This document shows positions 9,427-18,969 of a DNA stretch of 64,000 nucleotides, piece after piece. How positions within the stretch are numbered: the stretch's first letter is position 1; every line of letters starts with the position of its first letter. Under the pieces are notes generated by a model. That model searched no databases, was not told the origin of the DNA, and saw only the letters and a program-made list of their open reading frames with translations. Where the stretch lies: contig NZ_QFFU01000001.1 of assembly GCF_003131185.1 (NCBI RefSeq), positions 248,001-312,000 on the forward strand, read 5' to 3'. A program made the translations under genes and the position numbers. This DNA is from Pseudomonas ovata (GTDB lineage: Bacteria > Pseudomonadota > Gammaproteobacteria > Pseudomonadales > Pseudomonadaceae).

Positions 9427-11337
9427 ATGAAATGCGACCCCACCCTGTCTCGCGCCGCACCGCCATCACTTGCCGTGAAACCTCGCCTGATCCGCCACCT
9501 GTTCCTGCCTCCCCTGCTCCTGATCCTGGTGATCGCGCTGGGCTTTGGTGCCTATCGCATCAGCGAACACTACGGCATTCGCGACTTGAGCGAGAGCGGC
9601 GCACGCCAGCTTGAGCTGCACGCCCGCACCGTCGAAAGCGAAATCAGCAAATACACCTACCTGCCGAGCATCCTGGAGCTGGAAGACAGCGTCGGGCAAC
9701 TGCTCAACAGCCCGAATCCCGAACTCCAGCAGCAGGTCAATCGCTATCTGGAAGGCCTCAACCGGCGCAGCCTGAGCCGGGTCATCTATGTGCTGGACAC
9801 CACCGGCCGGGTCATGGCCACCAGCAACTGGCGCGATACCGACAGTTACCAGGGCGAGGACCTTTCATTCCGCGCCTATTTCCAGGACGCCGTGCGCGGC
9901 ACCCCCGGCCGCTTCTACGGCATCGGCACCACCACGGGCGAGTCGGGCTATTACCTGGCCCATGGCCTGGAAGAAAAAGGCCGGATCATCGGCGTAGCCG
10001 TGGTCAAGGTGCGCCTGGACACCCTGGAGGCGCGCTGGCAACGCGCGCGCCTGGAAGCCTTTGTCAGCGACGAGAATGGCATCATCATTTTGTCCAGCGA
10101 CCCGGCCCGGCGGCTGAAATCGGTACGTCCGCTGACCCCGACCATCAAGGAACGTCTGGCGCGCAGCCTGCAATACTACTGGTGGCCGCTCAATGAGCTG
10201 GTACCGCTCGAGCGCCAGAGCCTGACCGAGGGCGCCGAGGAACTGACCTTCCCGGCCAATGCCAGCGTCGATCAGGAGCACACCCAGGTCAGTTACCTGG
10301 CGCAGACCCGGCCCCTGAACGACACGCCCTGGCACCTGACCCTGCTGACCCCGCTGGAAGACCTGCGCCGTGAAGCGGCCAATCAGGGCATGCTGGTGGC
10401 CGTGGTCTGTGCGCTGGTGACTTTCCTGCTGATTGCCTGGAACGAGCGGCGCAAGGTGATCTCGACCCGGCTGGCCGCCCGCGAGGCCTTGCAGGCGGCC
10501 AACGACGAACTGGAACGCAAGATCGCCGAGCGCACCGAACACCTGCGCGCCAGCAACGAACGGCTCAAGGCGCAGATTCGCGAGCGGCGCCAGGCCGAAG
10601 AAACCCTGCGCAAGGCCCAGGACGAACTGGTGCAGGCCGGCAAGCTGGCAGCCATCGGCCAGATGTCGACCAGCATCGCGCATGAGCTGAACCAGCCGCT
10701 GGCAGCGCTGCGCACGCTGTCGGGCAATACCGTTCGGTTTATCGAACGTGGCTCGCTGGACATTGCCACCACCAACCTGCGCACCATCAATGACCTGGTC
10801 GATCGCATGGGCCGTATCACCGCCAGCCTGCGCGCGTTCGCCAGGCGCGGCGACGACCGTGGCCAGGCACAACTGGGCAAGGCCGTCGAGGCCGCGTTGC
10901 AATTGCTGGCCGGGCGCGTCGAAAGCAGCGCGCTGACCTTGCACCATGAGTACACCGACACCTTGCTGGGCATCGACCAGACGCGCCTGGAGCAGATCCT
11001 GGTCAACCTGATCGGCAACGCCCTGGACGCCATGCAGGCGCAACCGCTGCCGGAGCTGTGGCTGGTGGGCGACTACAGCGAAGACCGCTACCAACTGCGG
11101 GTGCGCGACAATGGCCACGGTCTCGACGACCAGGCGCGCAAGCACCTGTTCGAACCTTTCTTCACCACCAAGCCGGGCGAACAGGGCCTGGGGCTGGGGC
11201 TGACTCTGTCGGCCAGCCTCGCAGCCGCCGCCGGTGGCAGCCTGAGCGCCGAGCAGCCCGAAGGGACAGGCACGGTCTTTGTGCTCAGCCTGCCGCTGGT
11301 CGGCGCTCACCCACCCGGTACGGACACGCCTGCATGA
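9427..11337 (+). CDS. aauS: Acidic amino acid sensor histidine kinase AauS (DctB-like)
   Basis: A 636-residue membrane kinase. TM1 covers about residues 22-42, followed by a periplasmic sensor of Cache type (about 45-315, with YVLDTTGRVMATSNW), TM2 at about 320-340, and a coiled coil rich in Glu/Arg/Ala (about 350-400). The dimerisation box SIAHELNQPLAALRTL places the phosphorylated His near residue 419. The ATPase domain shows NLIGNALDAM and GLGLGLTLS. The frame is open upstream inside gltL, but the ATG at 9427 follows GGAAAG and gives the usual DctB-type N terminus. It pairs with AauR, whose start lies 10 bp after its stop. Confidence 0.93.
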   Translation: MKCDPTLSRAAPPSLAVKPRLIRHLFLPPLLLILVIALGFGAYRISEHYGIRDLSESGARQLELHARTVESEISKYTYLPSILELEDSVGQLLNSPNPELQQQVNRYLEGLNRRSLSRVIYVLDTTGRVMATSNWRDTDSYQGEDLSFRAYFQDAVRGTPGRFYGIGTTTGESGYYLAHGLEEKGRIIGVAVVKVRLDTLEARWQRARLEAFVSDENGIIILSSDPARRLKSVRPLTPTIKERLARSLQYYWWPLNELVPLERQSLTEGAEELTFPANASVDQEHTQVSYLAQTRPLNDTPWHLTLLTPLEDLRREAANQGMLVAVVCALVTFLLIAWNERRKVISTRLAAREALQAANDELERKIAERTEHLRASNERLKAQIRERRQAEETLRKAQDELVQAGKLAAIGQMSTSIAHELNQPLAALRTLSGNTVRFIERGSLDIATTNLRTINDLVDRMGRITASLRAFARRGDDRGQAQLGKAVEAALQLLAGRVESSALTLHHEYTDTLLGIDQTRLEQILVNLIGNALDAMQAQPLPELWLVGDYSEDRYQLRVRDNGHGLDDQARKHLFEPFFTTKPGEQGLGLGLTLSASLAAAAGGSLSAEQPEGTGTVFVLSLPLVGAHPPGTDTPA

Positions 11338-11347
11338 GGCCAACGCC

Positions 11348-12688
11348 ATGAACATCAACCATGACCTGACGGTCCTGATCGTCGAAGACGACCCCCACGT
11401 TTTGCTCGGCTGCCAGCAGGCGCTGGCGCTGGAAGACATCGTCAGCGAAGGCGTGGGCAGTGCCGAAGAAGCGCTCAAGCGGGTGGGCGAGCAGTTCGCC
11501 GGCATTGTCATCAGCGATATCCGCCTGCCGGGCATCGACGGCCTGGAGCTGCTCAGCCGCCTCAAGGCCCGTGATGCCAGCCTGCCGGTGGTGCTGATCA
11601 CCGGCCACGGTGATATTTCCATGGCGGTCAACGCCATGCGCGACGGCGCCTACGACTTCATGGAAAAGCCCTTCTCGCCCGAGAAGCTGGTGGACGTGAC
11701 CCGCCGGGCCCTGGAGCAACGCGGCCTGGCTCGCGAGGTCTGGGCCTTGCGCCGGCAACTGGCCGAGCGTGACAGCCTGGAAGGCAAGATCATCGGCCGC
11801 TCCCCGGCCATGCAGAACCTGCGCGAGCTGATTGCCAACGTGGCCGACACTTCGGCCAACGTCCTGATCGAAGGCGAAACCGGCACCGGCAAGGAACTGG
11901 TCGCTCGTTGCCTGCATGACTTCAGCCGGCGCAGCACCCACCCGTTCGTGGCGCTGAACTGTGGTGGCCTGGCCGAAAGCCTGTTCGAGTCGGAAATCTT
12001 CGGCCATGAAGCCAATGCCTTTACCGGCGCCGGCAAACGCCGGATCGGCAAGATCGAGCATGCGCACAAGGGCACGCTGTTTCTCGACGAAGTCGAAAGC
12101 ATGCCCATCCCCTTGCAGATCAAACTGCTGCGTGTGTTGCAGGAGCGCACCCTGGAACGACTGGGCTCCAATCAGCACGTCGAGGTCGATTGCCGGGTGA
12201 TCGCCGCCACCAAGTCGGACCTGAATGCCGAGAGCAAGGCCGGGCAGTTTCGCAGCGACCTGTATTACCGGCTCAATGTGGTAACCCTGGAACTGCCGCC
12301 GCTGCGCGAACGCCGTGAAGACATCCTGCAACTGTTCGAGCACTTCCTGCAGTTGTCGGCGCTGCGCTTCGACCGCGAGCCGCGCAGCATCGACCGCCAG
12401 ACCCTGGCCAGCCTCAACAGCCATGACTGGCCGGGCAATGTGCGCGAACTGCGCAATGTCGCCGAGCGCTACGCCCTGGGCCTGCCAGCCTTCAAGGGTG
12501 TCACCGGTGGCGTGGAAAGCCCCGCACTGAGCTTTGCCGAGGCCGTGGAAGCCTTTGAAAGAAACCTGCTCAACGAAGCCTTGCAGCGCAGTGGCGGCAA
12601 CCTCAGCCAGGCCAGCCAGGAACTGGGCATGGCCAAGACCACGCTGTTCGACAAGGTCAAGAAATACGGGCTGCAATCAGGGCAGTAG
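11348..12688 (+). CDS. aauR: Sigma-54 enhancer-binding response regulator AauR
   Basis: A 446-residue DctD-type activator. The receiver has its phosphoacceptor Asp in [12 protein letters not shown] (about D56). The AAA+ domain has Walker A GETGTGKE (about 176-183), Walker [11 protein letters not shown], and the sigma-54 contact loop as NAFTGA instead of GAFTGA. A C-terminal Fis-type helix-turn-helix ends [20 protein letters not shown]. It should activate the gltI promoter through the TTCGG-N4-CCGAA sites. The start chosen has GAGG before it; an upstream in-frame start would lie inside aauS. Its TAG stop lies within the first bases of a REP-type repeat. Confidence 0.93.
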   Translation: MNINHDLTVLIVEDDPHVLLGCQQALALEDIVSEGVGSAEEALKRVGEQFAGIVISDIRLPGIDGLELLSRLKARDASLPVVLITGHGDISMAVNAMRDGAYDFMEKPFSPEKLVDVTRRALEQRGLAREVWALRRQLAERDSLEGKIIGRSPAMQNLRELIANVADTSANVLIEGETGTGKELVARCLHDFSRRSTHPFVALNCGGLAESLFESEIFGHEANAFTGAGKRRIGKIEHAHKGTLFLDEVESMPIPLQIKLLRVLQERTLERLGSNQHVEVDCRVIAATKSDLNAESKAGQFRSDLYYRLNVVTLELPPLRERREDILQLFEHFLQLSALRFDREPRSIDRQTLASLNSHDWPGNVRELRNVAERYALGLPAFKGVTGGVESPALSFAEAVEAFERNLLNEALQRSGGNLSQASQELGMAKTTLFDKVKKYGLQSGQ

Positions 12689-12864
12689 GAGCGCGGGGCG
12701 GCCATCCGTCTTGCCCGCGACCGGGCGCGAAGCGGCCACAAAATTGATGAAACGCCACAAATTTACGACTGCTATCCCATCCGGGATTTATGAAACGCCA
12801 CAAATTTACGACTGCTAACGCAGCCGGTCGCGGTGGTCCGGCATTCCGGCAAGCGCGCTCCTAC
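12685..12864. repeat. REPIN-like composite repeat, copy A
   Basis: The element is bounded by inverted GTAGGAGCGC and GCGCTCCTAC. Inside are two identical 28 bp direct repeats (12747-12774 and 12790-12817, beginning ATGAAACGCCACAAATTTAC). A segment then follows that reappears, reverse-complemented, in copy B at 30330 and in shorter form at 40142. The outer parts resemble Pseudomonas REP units (AGGAGCGCGCTTGCC). Such pairs are moved in trans by RAYT transposases; none is in the window. It fills most of the gap between aauR and the hydrolase gene. Confidence 0.8.
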
Positions 12865-12912
12865 GAGGTGATGGCTGCCCTTGATGGGGCGGCAGTCTCC
12901 CTGCCGGTGTTT

Positions 12913-13908
12913 TTACAACTGCGCCATCTGCCGTTTTTCATCGTCATGGTGGGCTTTCAGATAAGGCAGTACGGCCGCCAGCAACGGCGCCTTGAAAGCC
13001 TCCTGAAAGCGGTGGGCGAATCCCGGGATCAGCCGCAGCTGGCTGCCACGTATATGCGCGGCCAGGTGCACACCATGCATCACCGGCAGCAAGGGGTCGG
13101 CGGTGCCATGCACCACCAGCGTCGGCACGCGCAGGCGGTTGAGCAGTTCGACGCGGCTGGACTCGGCCAGGATCGCGGTGATCTGGCGCTTGACGCCTTC
13201 AGGGTTGAACGCCCGGTCATAGGCAATCGCCGCCTGCTGCAACAAGGCTTGCCGGTCATCCTCGACCCGCGGGCTGCCCAACGCGGCCAACAGGTCAGCC
13301 TGCTGCTCCAGGGCCTGCTCACGGTTGGGCGCACCGCGCCGGGCGAGCAATTGCAGCAAGGCGGCATTGGGCATCGGCAACCCTTCGGCGCCGGAACTGC
13401 TCATGATCAGGGTCAGACTCTCGACCCGCTGGGGCGCCTGGTCGGCCAGGTGCTGGGCAATCATGCCGCCCATGCTCGCGCCCAGGACATGAAAACGGCG
13501 AATACCGAGATGATCCATCAGCCCCAGCGCATCATCGGCCATGTCGCTGAGCGAGTACGGCGCCGACACCGGCAGGCCAAGCTTGAAGCGCAGCACTTCG
13601 AACGTCAGGTTGACCTCGGCCACTGGCTGTACCCAGCTGGACAGGCCGACATCGCGATTGTCATAGCGAATCACCTGGAAGCCCTGCCTGCACAGCGCAA
13701 CCACCACCTCATCGGGCCAGTGGATCAATTGCCCACCCAGGCCCATGACCAGCAGCAAGGCAGGGTCCGAGGCGTCGCCTACGGCCTGATAGGCAATCCG
13801 TACGTCATCGAGTGCAGCCGTCTGCACGGGCACATCGACAGCGCATTTTTCGGCAGCGAAAGACGGCAGGCCGCATAAAAGTGCAGCCAGAAAGAGAAAG
13901 ACACGCAT
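12913..13908 (-). CDS. Exported alpha/beta hydrolase
   Basis: A 331-residue alpha/beta hydrolase with a signal peptide (about residues 1-20, ending SFAAEKC). The catalytic elbow is LGASMGG (GXSXG type). Asp in HGTADPLLP and His in PGFAHRF complete a plausible triad. Substrate is unknown; related proteins are annotated loosely as esterases, lipases or haloperoxidase-like enzymes. The frame extends to 14082, but the upstream residues are basic and unlike a leader, whereas the ATG at 13908 starts directly at the signal peptide. It is divergent from metR with a 230 bp gap. Confidence 0.85.
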   Translation of the reverse strand: MRVFLFLAALLCGLPSFAAEKCAVDVPVQTAALDDVRIAYQAVGDASDPALLLVMGLGGQLIHWPDEVVVALCRQGFQVIRYDNRDVGLSSWVQPVAEVNLTFEVLRFKLGLPVSAPYSLSDMADDALGLMDHLGIRRFHVLGASMGGMIAQHLADQAPQRVESLTLIMSSSGAEGLPMPNAALLQLLARRGAPNREQALEQQADLLAALGSPRVEDDRQALLQQAAIAYDRAFNPEGVKRQITAILAESSRVELLNRLRVPTLVVHGTADPLLPVMHGVHLAAHIRGSQLRLIPGFAHRFQEAFKAPLLAAVLPYLKAHHDDEKRQMAQL

Positions 13909-14138
13909 TGCAGAAACACCAAAAAACAGATCCCCAGTTGGCGCCCAGTCTGATGATGTTTTGCCGTTCGCGCTGCCACACTTTCGTGACGTTTTGATGA
14001 ATCGGGATCGGCGGTAAGGCAGCAGCAAGCAGGCGTGAGGTGCACTTCGGTTCTGCGTAGAAGTCGACAGCCACTCGAACATGAGACAGACTCACCTGCA
14101 TTGGATAAATCACAAGTTCTGCTCATGGAGCCTTTGCC

Positions 14139-15056
14139 GTGCTGGAAATACGTCATCTCAAGACTTTGCATGCCTTGCGCGAGGCCGACAGCCTGGTGGA
14201 GGCTGCCGAGCGGCTGCATCTGACCCAGTCGGCGCTGTCGCATCAGTTCAAGGAACTGGAAGAACGCCTGGGCATGACGCTGTTCGTGCGCAAGACCAAG
14301 CCGGTACGCTTCACCAGTGCCGGCCTGCGCCTGCTGCAACTGGCCGACTCGCTGCTGCCGCAGTTGCGCAGTGCCGAGCGTGACATGGCGCGCCTGGCCG
14401 GCGGCACGGCCGGACGCCTGCACATGGCAATCGAGTGCCACAGTTGTTTTCAGTGGTTGATGCCAACCATCGACCAGTTCCGCGATGCCTGGCCGGAAGT
14501 CGAACTGGACCTGTCCTCGGGGTTTTCCTTCGCGCCGCTGCCGGCCCTGGCCCGTGGCGACCTCGACCTGGTGGTGACTTCAGACCCGCTGGACCTGCCG
14601 GGGATCACCTACGTGCCGCTGTTCACCTACGAGGCCATGCTGGCGGTGGCCAACCAGCATGCGCTGGCCAGCCGGCCCTACATCGTGCCGGAAGACCTGC
14701 TGACCGAAACGCTGATCACCTACCCGGTGGAACGAGATCGCCTGGACGTGTTTACCCGCTTCCTGGAACCGGCCGATGTAGAGCCGGCGCAGGTGCGCAC
14801 CTCCGAGCTGACGGTGATGATGATGCAACTGGTGGCCAGCGGTCGCGGTGTGTGTGGCCTGCCGCACTGGGCCTTGCACGAATACAGCTCGCGCGGGTAC
14901 GTGAAAGGCAAGCGCCTGGGCGAAAAAGGCCTGTTTGCGACCCTGCACGCGGCCGTGCGCACCGATATGCTCGATGCGCCGTACATGCGTGATTTTCTGC
15001 TGACCGCCAAGGACACCTCCTTTGCCACCCTGGACGGGGTCAGCGCGGTGCGCTAG
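14139..15056 (+). CDS. metR: LysR-type regulator MetR
   Basis: A 305-residue LysR regulator starting at GTG, with GGAG about 10 bp upstream. The N-terminal helix-turn-helix contains DSLVEAAERLHLTQSALSHQ. The C-terminal effector domain has the MetR-type features IECHSCFQWL and ERDRLDVFTRFL. MetR proteins sense homocysteine and activate metE and other methionine genes; no methionine synthesis gene is present here, so its targets lie elsewhere. Its 3' end overlaps the convergent Nudix gene by 17 bp. Confidence 0.88.
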   Translation: MLEIRHLKTLHALREADSLVEAAERLHLTQSALSHQFKELEERLGMTLFVRKTKPVRFTSAGLRLLQLADSLLPQLRSAERDMARLAGGTAGRLHMAIECHSCFQWLMPTIDQFRDAWPEVELDLSSGFSFAPLPALARGDLDLVVTSDPLDLPGITYVPLFTYEAMLAVANQHALASRPYIVPEDLLTETLITYPVERDRLDVFTRFLEPADVEPAQVRTSELTVMMMQLVASGRGVCGLPHWALHEYSSRGYVKGKRLGEKGLFATLHAAVRTDMLDAPYMRDFLLTAKDTSFATLDGVSAVR

Positions 15057-15453
15057 GCAGGCTCTGCCAGTAGGCCGGCAGGATCACATCGCCGGTCAAC
15101 GGCGCCAACTCCAGTGCCCTGCAGGCCCGGGCGTCGACCCAGACCGCCTCTTCAATCTCGGCGGCCGGCTGCACCGGGTCATGACAGGCGACGCGGAACA
15201 GCTGGCAGCGCACCTCAAAGCCCGGCTCGTTGGCTGCCGGCGCCTTGAACTCGCCCATAAACACTGCCTGGGCCGGATCAATGCGCAAACCCAGCTCCTC
15301 TTCCAGCTCCCGCGCCAGCGCCTGCACGGCAGGCTCACCGGCTTCGATCTTGCCGCCCGGTTGCATGAAGGCCCGCGTACCGCGCTTGCGCACCAGCAAT
15401 GTCTTGTCGTCTGCACCCACCAACAAGGCGGCGGCGATGTCGATCACCTTCAC
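15040..15453 (-). CDS. Nudix hydrolase
   Basis: A 137-residue Nudix protein. The signature spans residues 34-56: Gly34, Glu40, then REL-EEE-LGL, fitting GX5EX7REUXEEXGU. Such enzymes cleave nucleoside diphosphates linked to another group with Mg2+; the substrate here cannot be read from sequence. The ATG overlaps the ddl stop by four bases, so it is translated from the ddl message. The 3' end overlaps metR on the opposite strand. Confidence 0.9.
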   Translation of the reverse strand: MKVIDIAAALLVGADDKTLLVRKRGTRAFMQPGGKIEAGEPAVQALARELEEELGLRIDPAQAVFMGEFKAPAANEPGFEVRCQLFRVACHDPVQPAAEIEEAVWVDARACRALELAPLTGDVILPAYWQSLPSAPR

Positions 15454-16538
15454 AGCGTGACTTCTCGTTTCAGCAGCAGGGCTTCTTCACCGCGCTCCAG
15501 GGCCAGTTCGATCAAGCGGTCGATCAGCCCGGCGTAGGTCAGGCCGTCGGCCTGCCAGAGCTTGGGGTACATGCTGATGGAGGTGAAACCGGGAATGGTG
15601 TTGATCTCGTTGATGACGATCGACTGCTCGCTGACAAAGAAATCCACCCGTGACAGGCCTGCACAGCCCAGCACCCGATAGGCCTGCAAGGCCACCTCGC
15701 GCACCTGCAAGGCACGCTCGGGCGACAGTTCGGCCGGGATCACGGTGCGTGCCTGGCCATCGTTGAGGTACTTGGTGTCGTAGGCATAGAAATCGTCGTT
15801 GGCGATCACCTCGCCACACACACTGGCCTGCGGCTGGCGATTGCCCAGCACCGCGCATTCCACCTCACGGCCGACCATGCCCTGCTCGATCAACACTTTG
15901 TGATCGTATTCGAACGCCAGCGCCAGCGCGGCCTGCCAGCCGGCCAGGTCGGCGACCTTGCTGACCCCGACCGAAGACCCCTGGCTGGCGGGCTTGACGA
16001 ACATCGGCACGCCCAATTGTGCCGCCGCCTGGTCAAAGTCCAGGGTCTGGCCGCGCTCGAGCACCACGAACGGCGCCACGGCGATACCGGCATCGCGCAA
16101 CAGGCGCTTGGTCACGTCCTTGTCCATGCAGGCGGCAGAACCCAGTACATCCGGGCCCACAAAAGGAATGGCCAGCAAGCGCAGCAGGCCCTGCAAGGCG
16201 CCGTCTTCCCCGAAGGCACCATGGATCAATGGAAAGACCACTTCGATGCGCGGCAGGGTCTGGCCGGACTCGACTTCGATGAACTGCCCGCCGGTACTGC
16301 CCGGCAACAACGCCAGTTGACGTCCCGAGCCGCTCAGGCTGATGCGCGCAGGGTCGCTGGCATTGAGCAGATAATCGCGTTCATCGAAGCGCAGCCAGCG
16401 CCCCAGCTTGTCGACACCGATCAGGGTCAACTCGTAGCGGGCACGGTCGATGGCATTGATGACGTTGCGTGCCGACTGCAGCGACACTTCGTGCTCGCTC
16501 GATTGCCCGCCGAAGACGATGGCGACTGATTTTTTCAA
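15450..16538 (-). CDS. ddlA: D-alanine--D-alanine ligase
   Basis: A 362-residue ATP-grasp enzyme that makes D-Ala-D-Ala for peptidoglycan. The N terminus [20 protein letters not shown] and the C-terminal GLSRVDFFV and [10 protein letters not shown] motifs are typical of the longer DdlA type. No ATG fits. The TTG at 16538 has AGGAG nine bases upstream and gives the family N terminus; another TTG at 16580 lacks a site. Because it is outside an mra/fts cluster, it is probably not the ftsQ-linked ddlB. It forms an operon with the Nudix gene. Confidence 0.92.
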   Translation of the reverse strand: MKKSVAIVFGGQSSEHEVSLQSARNVINAIDRARYELTLIGVDKLGRWLRFDERDYLLNASDPARISLSGSGRQLALLPGSTGGQFIEVESGQTLPRIEVVFPLIHGAFGEDGALQGLLRLLAIPFVGPDVLGSAACMDKDVTKRLLRDAGIAVAPFVVLERGQTLDFDQAAAQLGVPMFVKPASQGSSVGVSKVADLAGWQAALALAFEYDHKVLIEQGMVGREVECAVLGNRQPQASVCGEVIANDDFYAYDTKYLNDGQARTVIPAELSPERALQVREVALQAYRVLGCAGLSRVDFFVSEQSIVINEINTIPGFTSISMYPKLWQADGLTYAGLIDRLIELALERGEEALLLKREVTL

Positions 16539-16687
16539 AGCGCGGTACTCCTGTTTTTCAGGCCGCGAAGATAAGAGCAATACCGAAGGGAGTCCAGAGG
16601 GCGGGCTGTCGCAGCCGGCAAATGCCGGAAAAAAGATGCCGGGCGGTCACCTGGTTCAAGCATGACCGCACGAGCGAGGCGCGGTGA

Positions 16688-16969
16688 TTACTGCGCCACT
16701 GGGGTATCCTTGAGCACGGCCGAACCAAAACCGGCAAAACGCTTGTTGAAGCCCGCAATGCGACCTTCGGTGGTGGTCTTGCGCTGCTGGCCGGTGTAGA
16801 TCGGGTGCGAGGCGCTGGACACATCGAGCGCCACATACGGATAAGTCTGGCCGTCGCTGTGTGCGTGTGTACGCGTCGTATCGACCGTCGAGCCGATCAG
16901 GAAGAACACGTCGGCGGCCGTGTCGTGAAACAGCACGGTGCGGTAGGCGGGGTGAATGTCGGGTCTCAT
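16688..16969 (-). CDS. rpmE2: Zinc-independent ribosomal protein L31 type B
   Basis: A 93-residue L31 paralogue (ykgM type). It has no cysteine at all, so it lacks the zinc ribbon of ordinary RpmE and can replace it when zinc is scarce, freeing ribosomal zinc. The segments [16 protein letters not shown] and [11 protein letters not shown] are diagnostic. GGAG precedes the ATG at 16969. A Zur-type operator lies 30-44 bp upstream, as expected for zinc-starvation control. No rpmJ2 partner gene is seen after it. Confidence 0.95.
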   Translation of the reverse strand: MRPDIHPAYRTVLFHDTAADVFFLIGSTVDTTRTHAHSDGQTYPYVALDVSSASHPIYTGQQRKTTTEGRIAGFNKRFAGFGSAVLKDTPVAQ

Positions 16970-16997
16970 GATGGCTCCGGATAGAAGATGATTTGAC

Positions 16998-17014
16998 ATG
17001 TTATACAGTAACAT
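16998..17014. promoter_or_regulatory. Zur box of rpmE2
   Basis: ATGTTATACAGTAACAT is a palindrome with one mismatched pair and matches the gammaproteobacterial Zur box core TGTTATA-TATAACA closely. Its position just before rpmE2, a classic Zur target, makes the call strong. The gene should be repressed when zinc is sufficient. Confidence 0.85.
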
Positions 17015-17191
17015 ATCAGTTATTCCAGCCTATTATCAATCTGCCTTCACCTGTCATGACGCGGCTTGATCGAGCCGACACTTGCCGCTAAGGTTTCGCC
17101 TGCTATCAGATAGCGGCCAGCCATCTGGCTGCGCTCACCCGGGGGTATCGGGTCGCGGCGCGCAACATCACCTTCATCATCAGGATTGTTC

Positions 17192-17560
17192 ATGCCCGAC
17201 ACCCCTAGCCACTATGACCTTCCCCAGCACGCCTATGCCCGTCTGATCGAGGCGCGCGACTCGCTGCGCCTGCTCGACAGCTACGTGAACAAGACCGATG
17301 TGCTGTGCAACCCGTCGATGCTGGTGGGCTACGTGGCCATGCTGCAAAGCGCGCTGCGGGAGGTCATTGCGGCCAGCACCCCGGCCGAGCCGTCAGAGGG
17401 CTTCACGCGCAAGGCCGACGAGCCCGGTTTCGCCGCCCTGAACCCCAAGGAGCGTGAGCTGATCCAGCACCTGCGCTGGACCAGCCCGCAGGGGCGCGAG
17501 GATGTCTACAGCATGGTCGAGCGCATTCGCCAGATCAAACCCTGGGTCAGGGAGAACTGA
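17192..17560 (+). CDS. Conserved hypothetical protein
   Basis: A 122-residue soluble protein beginning MPDTPSHYDLPQHAY. It looks largely helical and acidic/basic mixed, with no signal peptide or membrane segment and no motif I recognise. AGGA precedes the ATG at 17192; an in-frame TTG at 17186 is less likely. Flanked by rpmE2 (divergent) and the OpgC-like gene. Codon use matches the neighbours, so it is probably expressed. No function is proposed. Confidence 0.7.
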   Translation: MPDTPSHYDLPQHAYARLIEARDSLRLLDSYVNKTDVLCNPSMLVGYVAMLQSALREVIAASTPAEPSEGFTRKADEPGFAALNPKERELIQHLRWTSPQGREDVYSMVERIRQIKPWVREN

Positions 17561-17758
17561 GCGGGATCGATCGCTTGCACAGGGCCTGGAGGCCGGGCCA
17601 GACGCCTGCGCAGAGACATTCTGTAATAGGGCATTTTTTGCATTTGCCGTAGAATCCGGCCACCCTGCCGCGCCGCAGCGACACTGACTGACGGTAGGCA
17701 ACCAAGGCCATCACGCGCCGGTCTTTATTTCACCGACTTACTTCAAGAGCCCACCGTT

Positions 17759-18913
17759 ATGACTAACGGCCGCGATTATCGAATCGACTTCTTTCGAGGC
17801 CTGGCGCTGATCTTCATTTTCTGGGATCACGTGCCGGACAACCCCCTGGCGCAATCGACCGTGCGCAACTTCGGCTTCAGCGACGCGGCGGAAATCTTCG
17901 TCTTCCTGGCCGGCTACGCCTCGATCCTGGCCTATGGTCGCATCTCTCGTCGTGACGGCTGGCTGGTCGCCAGCGTGCGCATCCTCAGGCGCACCTGGGT
18001 GCTGTACGTGGTGCACATTTTCCTGCTGACCCTGCTGATGGGCATCGTGTTTGTCGCCAACAACTACGTCGAGACCCGCGACATGATCCAGCAGATGGGC
18101 CTGGAGCATTTTGTCGGCAATCCGCAGCAGGCCCTGGCCGATGAGCTGCTGTTGCGCTTCAAGCCCAACCTCACCGATCCGCTGCCGCTGTACATCCTGT
18201 TGCTGCTGGCCCTGCCGCTGATCCTGCCGTTGATGCTGCGCAAGGTCGAGCTGGCCGTGGCCCTGTCGATCGCGCTGTACATGATGGTGCCGCTGTACGG
18301 CTGGAACCTGCGCGCGTACGAAGGGGGCGGCGTCTGGTACTTCAATCCGGTGGCCTGGCAGCTGGTGTTCATTTTGGGCGGCGCCTGCGCCCTGTACAAC
18401 GAGCGCCCGCGGGTGGCCGATACCCGGCCCTTGAGCCAGCAGCCACTGTTCGCCCTGGCGGCCGTCTATGTCTTGATCGCCGGCATCCTGACCTTCAGCG
18501 AAAAATGGCCGTCCCTGCACGCTGCGCTGGTGGCCAGCCTGCATCTGGAACCGCTCTACCCGATCAGCAAGACCGACCTGGCACCGGTGCGCCTGCTGCA
18601 CTTTGTGGCGCTGGTGTACGTCACCGCCAGGCTGCTGCCCGTTCACGCCCGCTGGCTGGACAACTGGCCAGCCCGCCAGGCGTGCCTGATGGGCCGCTAC
18701 TCGCTGGAAATCTTCTGCCTGGGCGTGCTGCTGGCCCCGCTGGCCGACGCCGCCAACGCCCTGGCCGGCGACACCTGGCCGATGCAGGTCTCCACGGCCC
18801 TCGCCGGTCTCGGGCTGATGATGCTGATGGCCAACGGGCTGGAACTCAACAAACGACTGGGCGCCGGCAAGGGGGTGGTCGAGTCCACGACGTTGAGGCC
18901 GGCTTCGCAATAG
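17759..18913 (+). CDS. opgC: OpgC-family membrane acyltransferase-like protein
   Basis: A 384-residue integral membrane protein with about ten hydrophobic segments. The N terminus GRDYRIDFFRGLALIFIFWDH matches the OpgC family, whose founder succinylates osmoregulated periplasmic glucans. No opgG or opgH gene is nearby, so the acceptor may be a different surface glycan. It converges on a LysR gene through a shared hairpin terminator. Family good, substrate uncertain. Confidence 0.8.
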   Translation: MTNGRDYRIDFFRGLALIFIFWDHVPDNPLAQSTVRNFGFSDAAEIFVFLAGYASILAYGRISRRDGWLVASVRILRRTWVLYVVHIFLLTLLMGIVFVANNYVETRDMIQQMGLEHFVGNPQQALADELLLRFKPNLTDPLPLYILLLLALPLILPLMLRKVELAVALSIALYMMVPLYGWNLRAYEGGGVWYFNPVAWQLVFILGGACALYNERPRVADTRPLSQQPLFALAAVYVLIAGILTFSEKWPSLHAALVASLHLEPLYPISKTDLAPVRLLHFVALVYVTARLLPVHARWLDNWPARQACLMGRYSLEIFCLGVLLAPLADAANALAGDTWPMQVSTALAGLGLMMLMANGLELNKRLGAGKGVVESTTLRPASQ

Positions 18914-18926
18914 TGAGGACAACCAC

Positions 18927-18952
18927 AGGCCAGGCTTTAACGAACCTGGCCT
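18927..18952. terminator. Bidirectional terminator hairpin
   Basis: AGGCCAGG and CCTGGCCT pair around a 10-base loop between the convergent opgC and LysR stops. A T-rich stretch follows on the plus strand (GATTTCATCGTTTCT). It probably serves both genes. Confidence 0.65.
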
Positions 18953-18969
18953 GATTTCATCGTTTCTCC

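Noticed and set aside
12747..12817. CRISPR-like pair of 28 bp repeats
   Set aside because: Only two units with a 15 bp spacer, and related sequence recurs at 30330 and 40142 in REPIN form. No cas genes are present.
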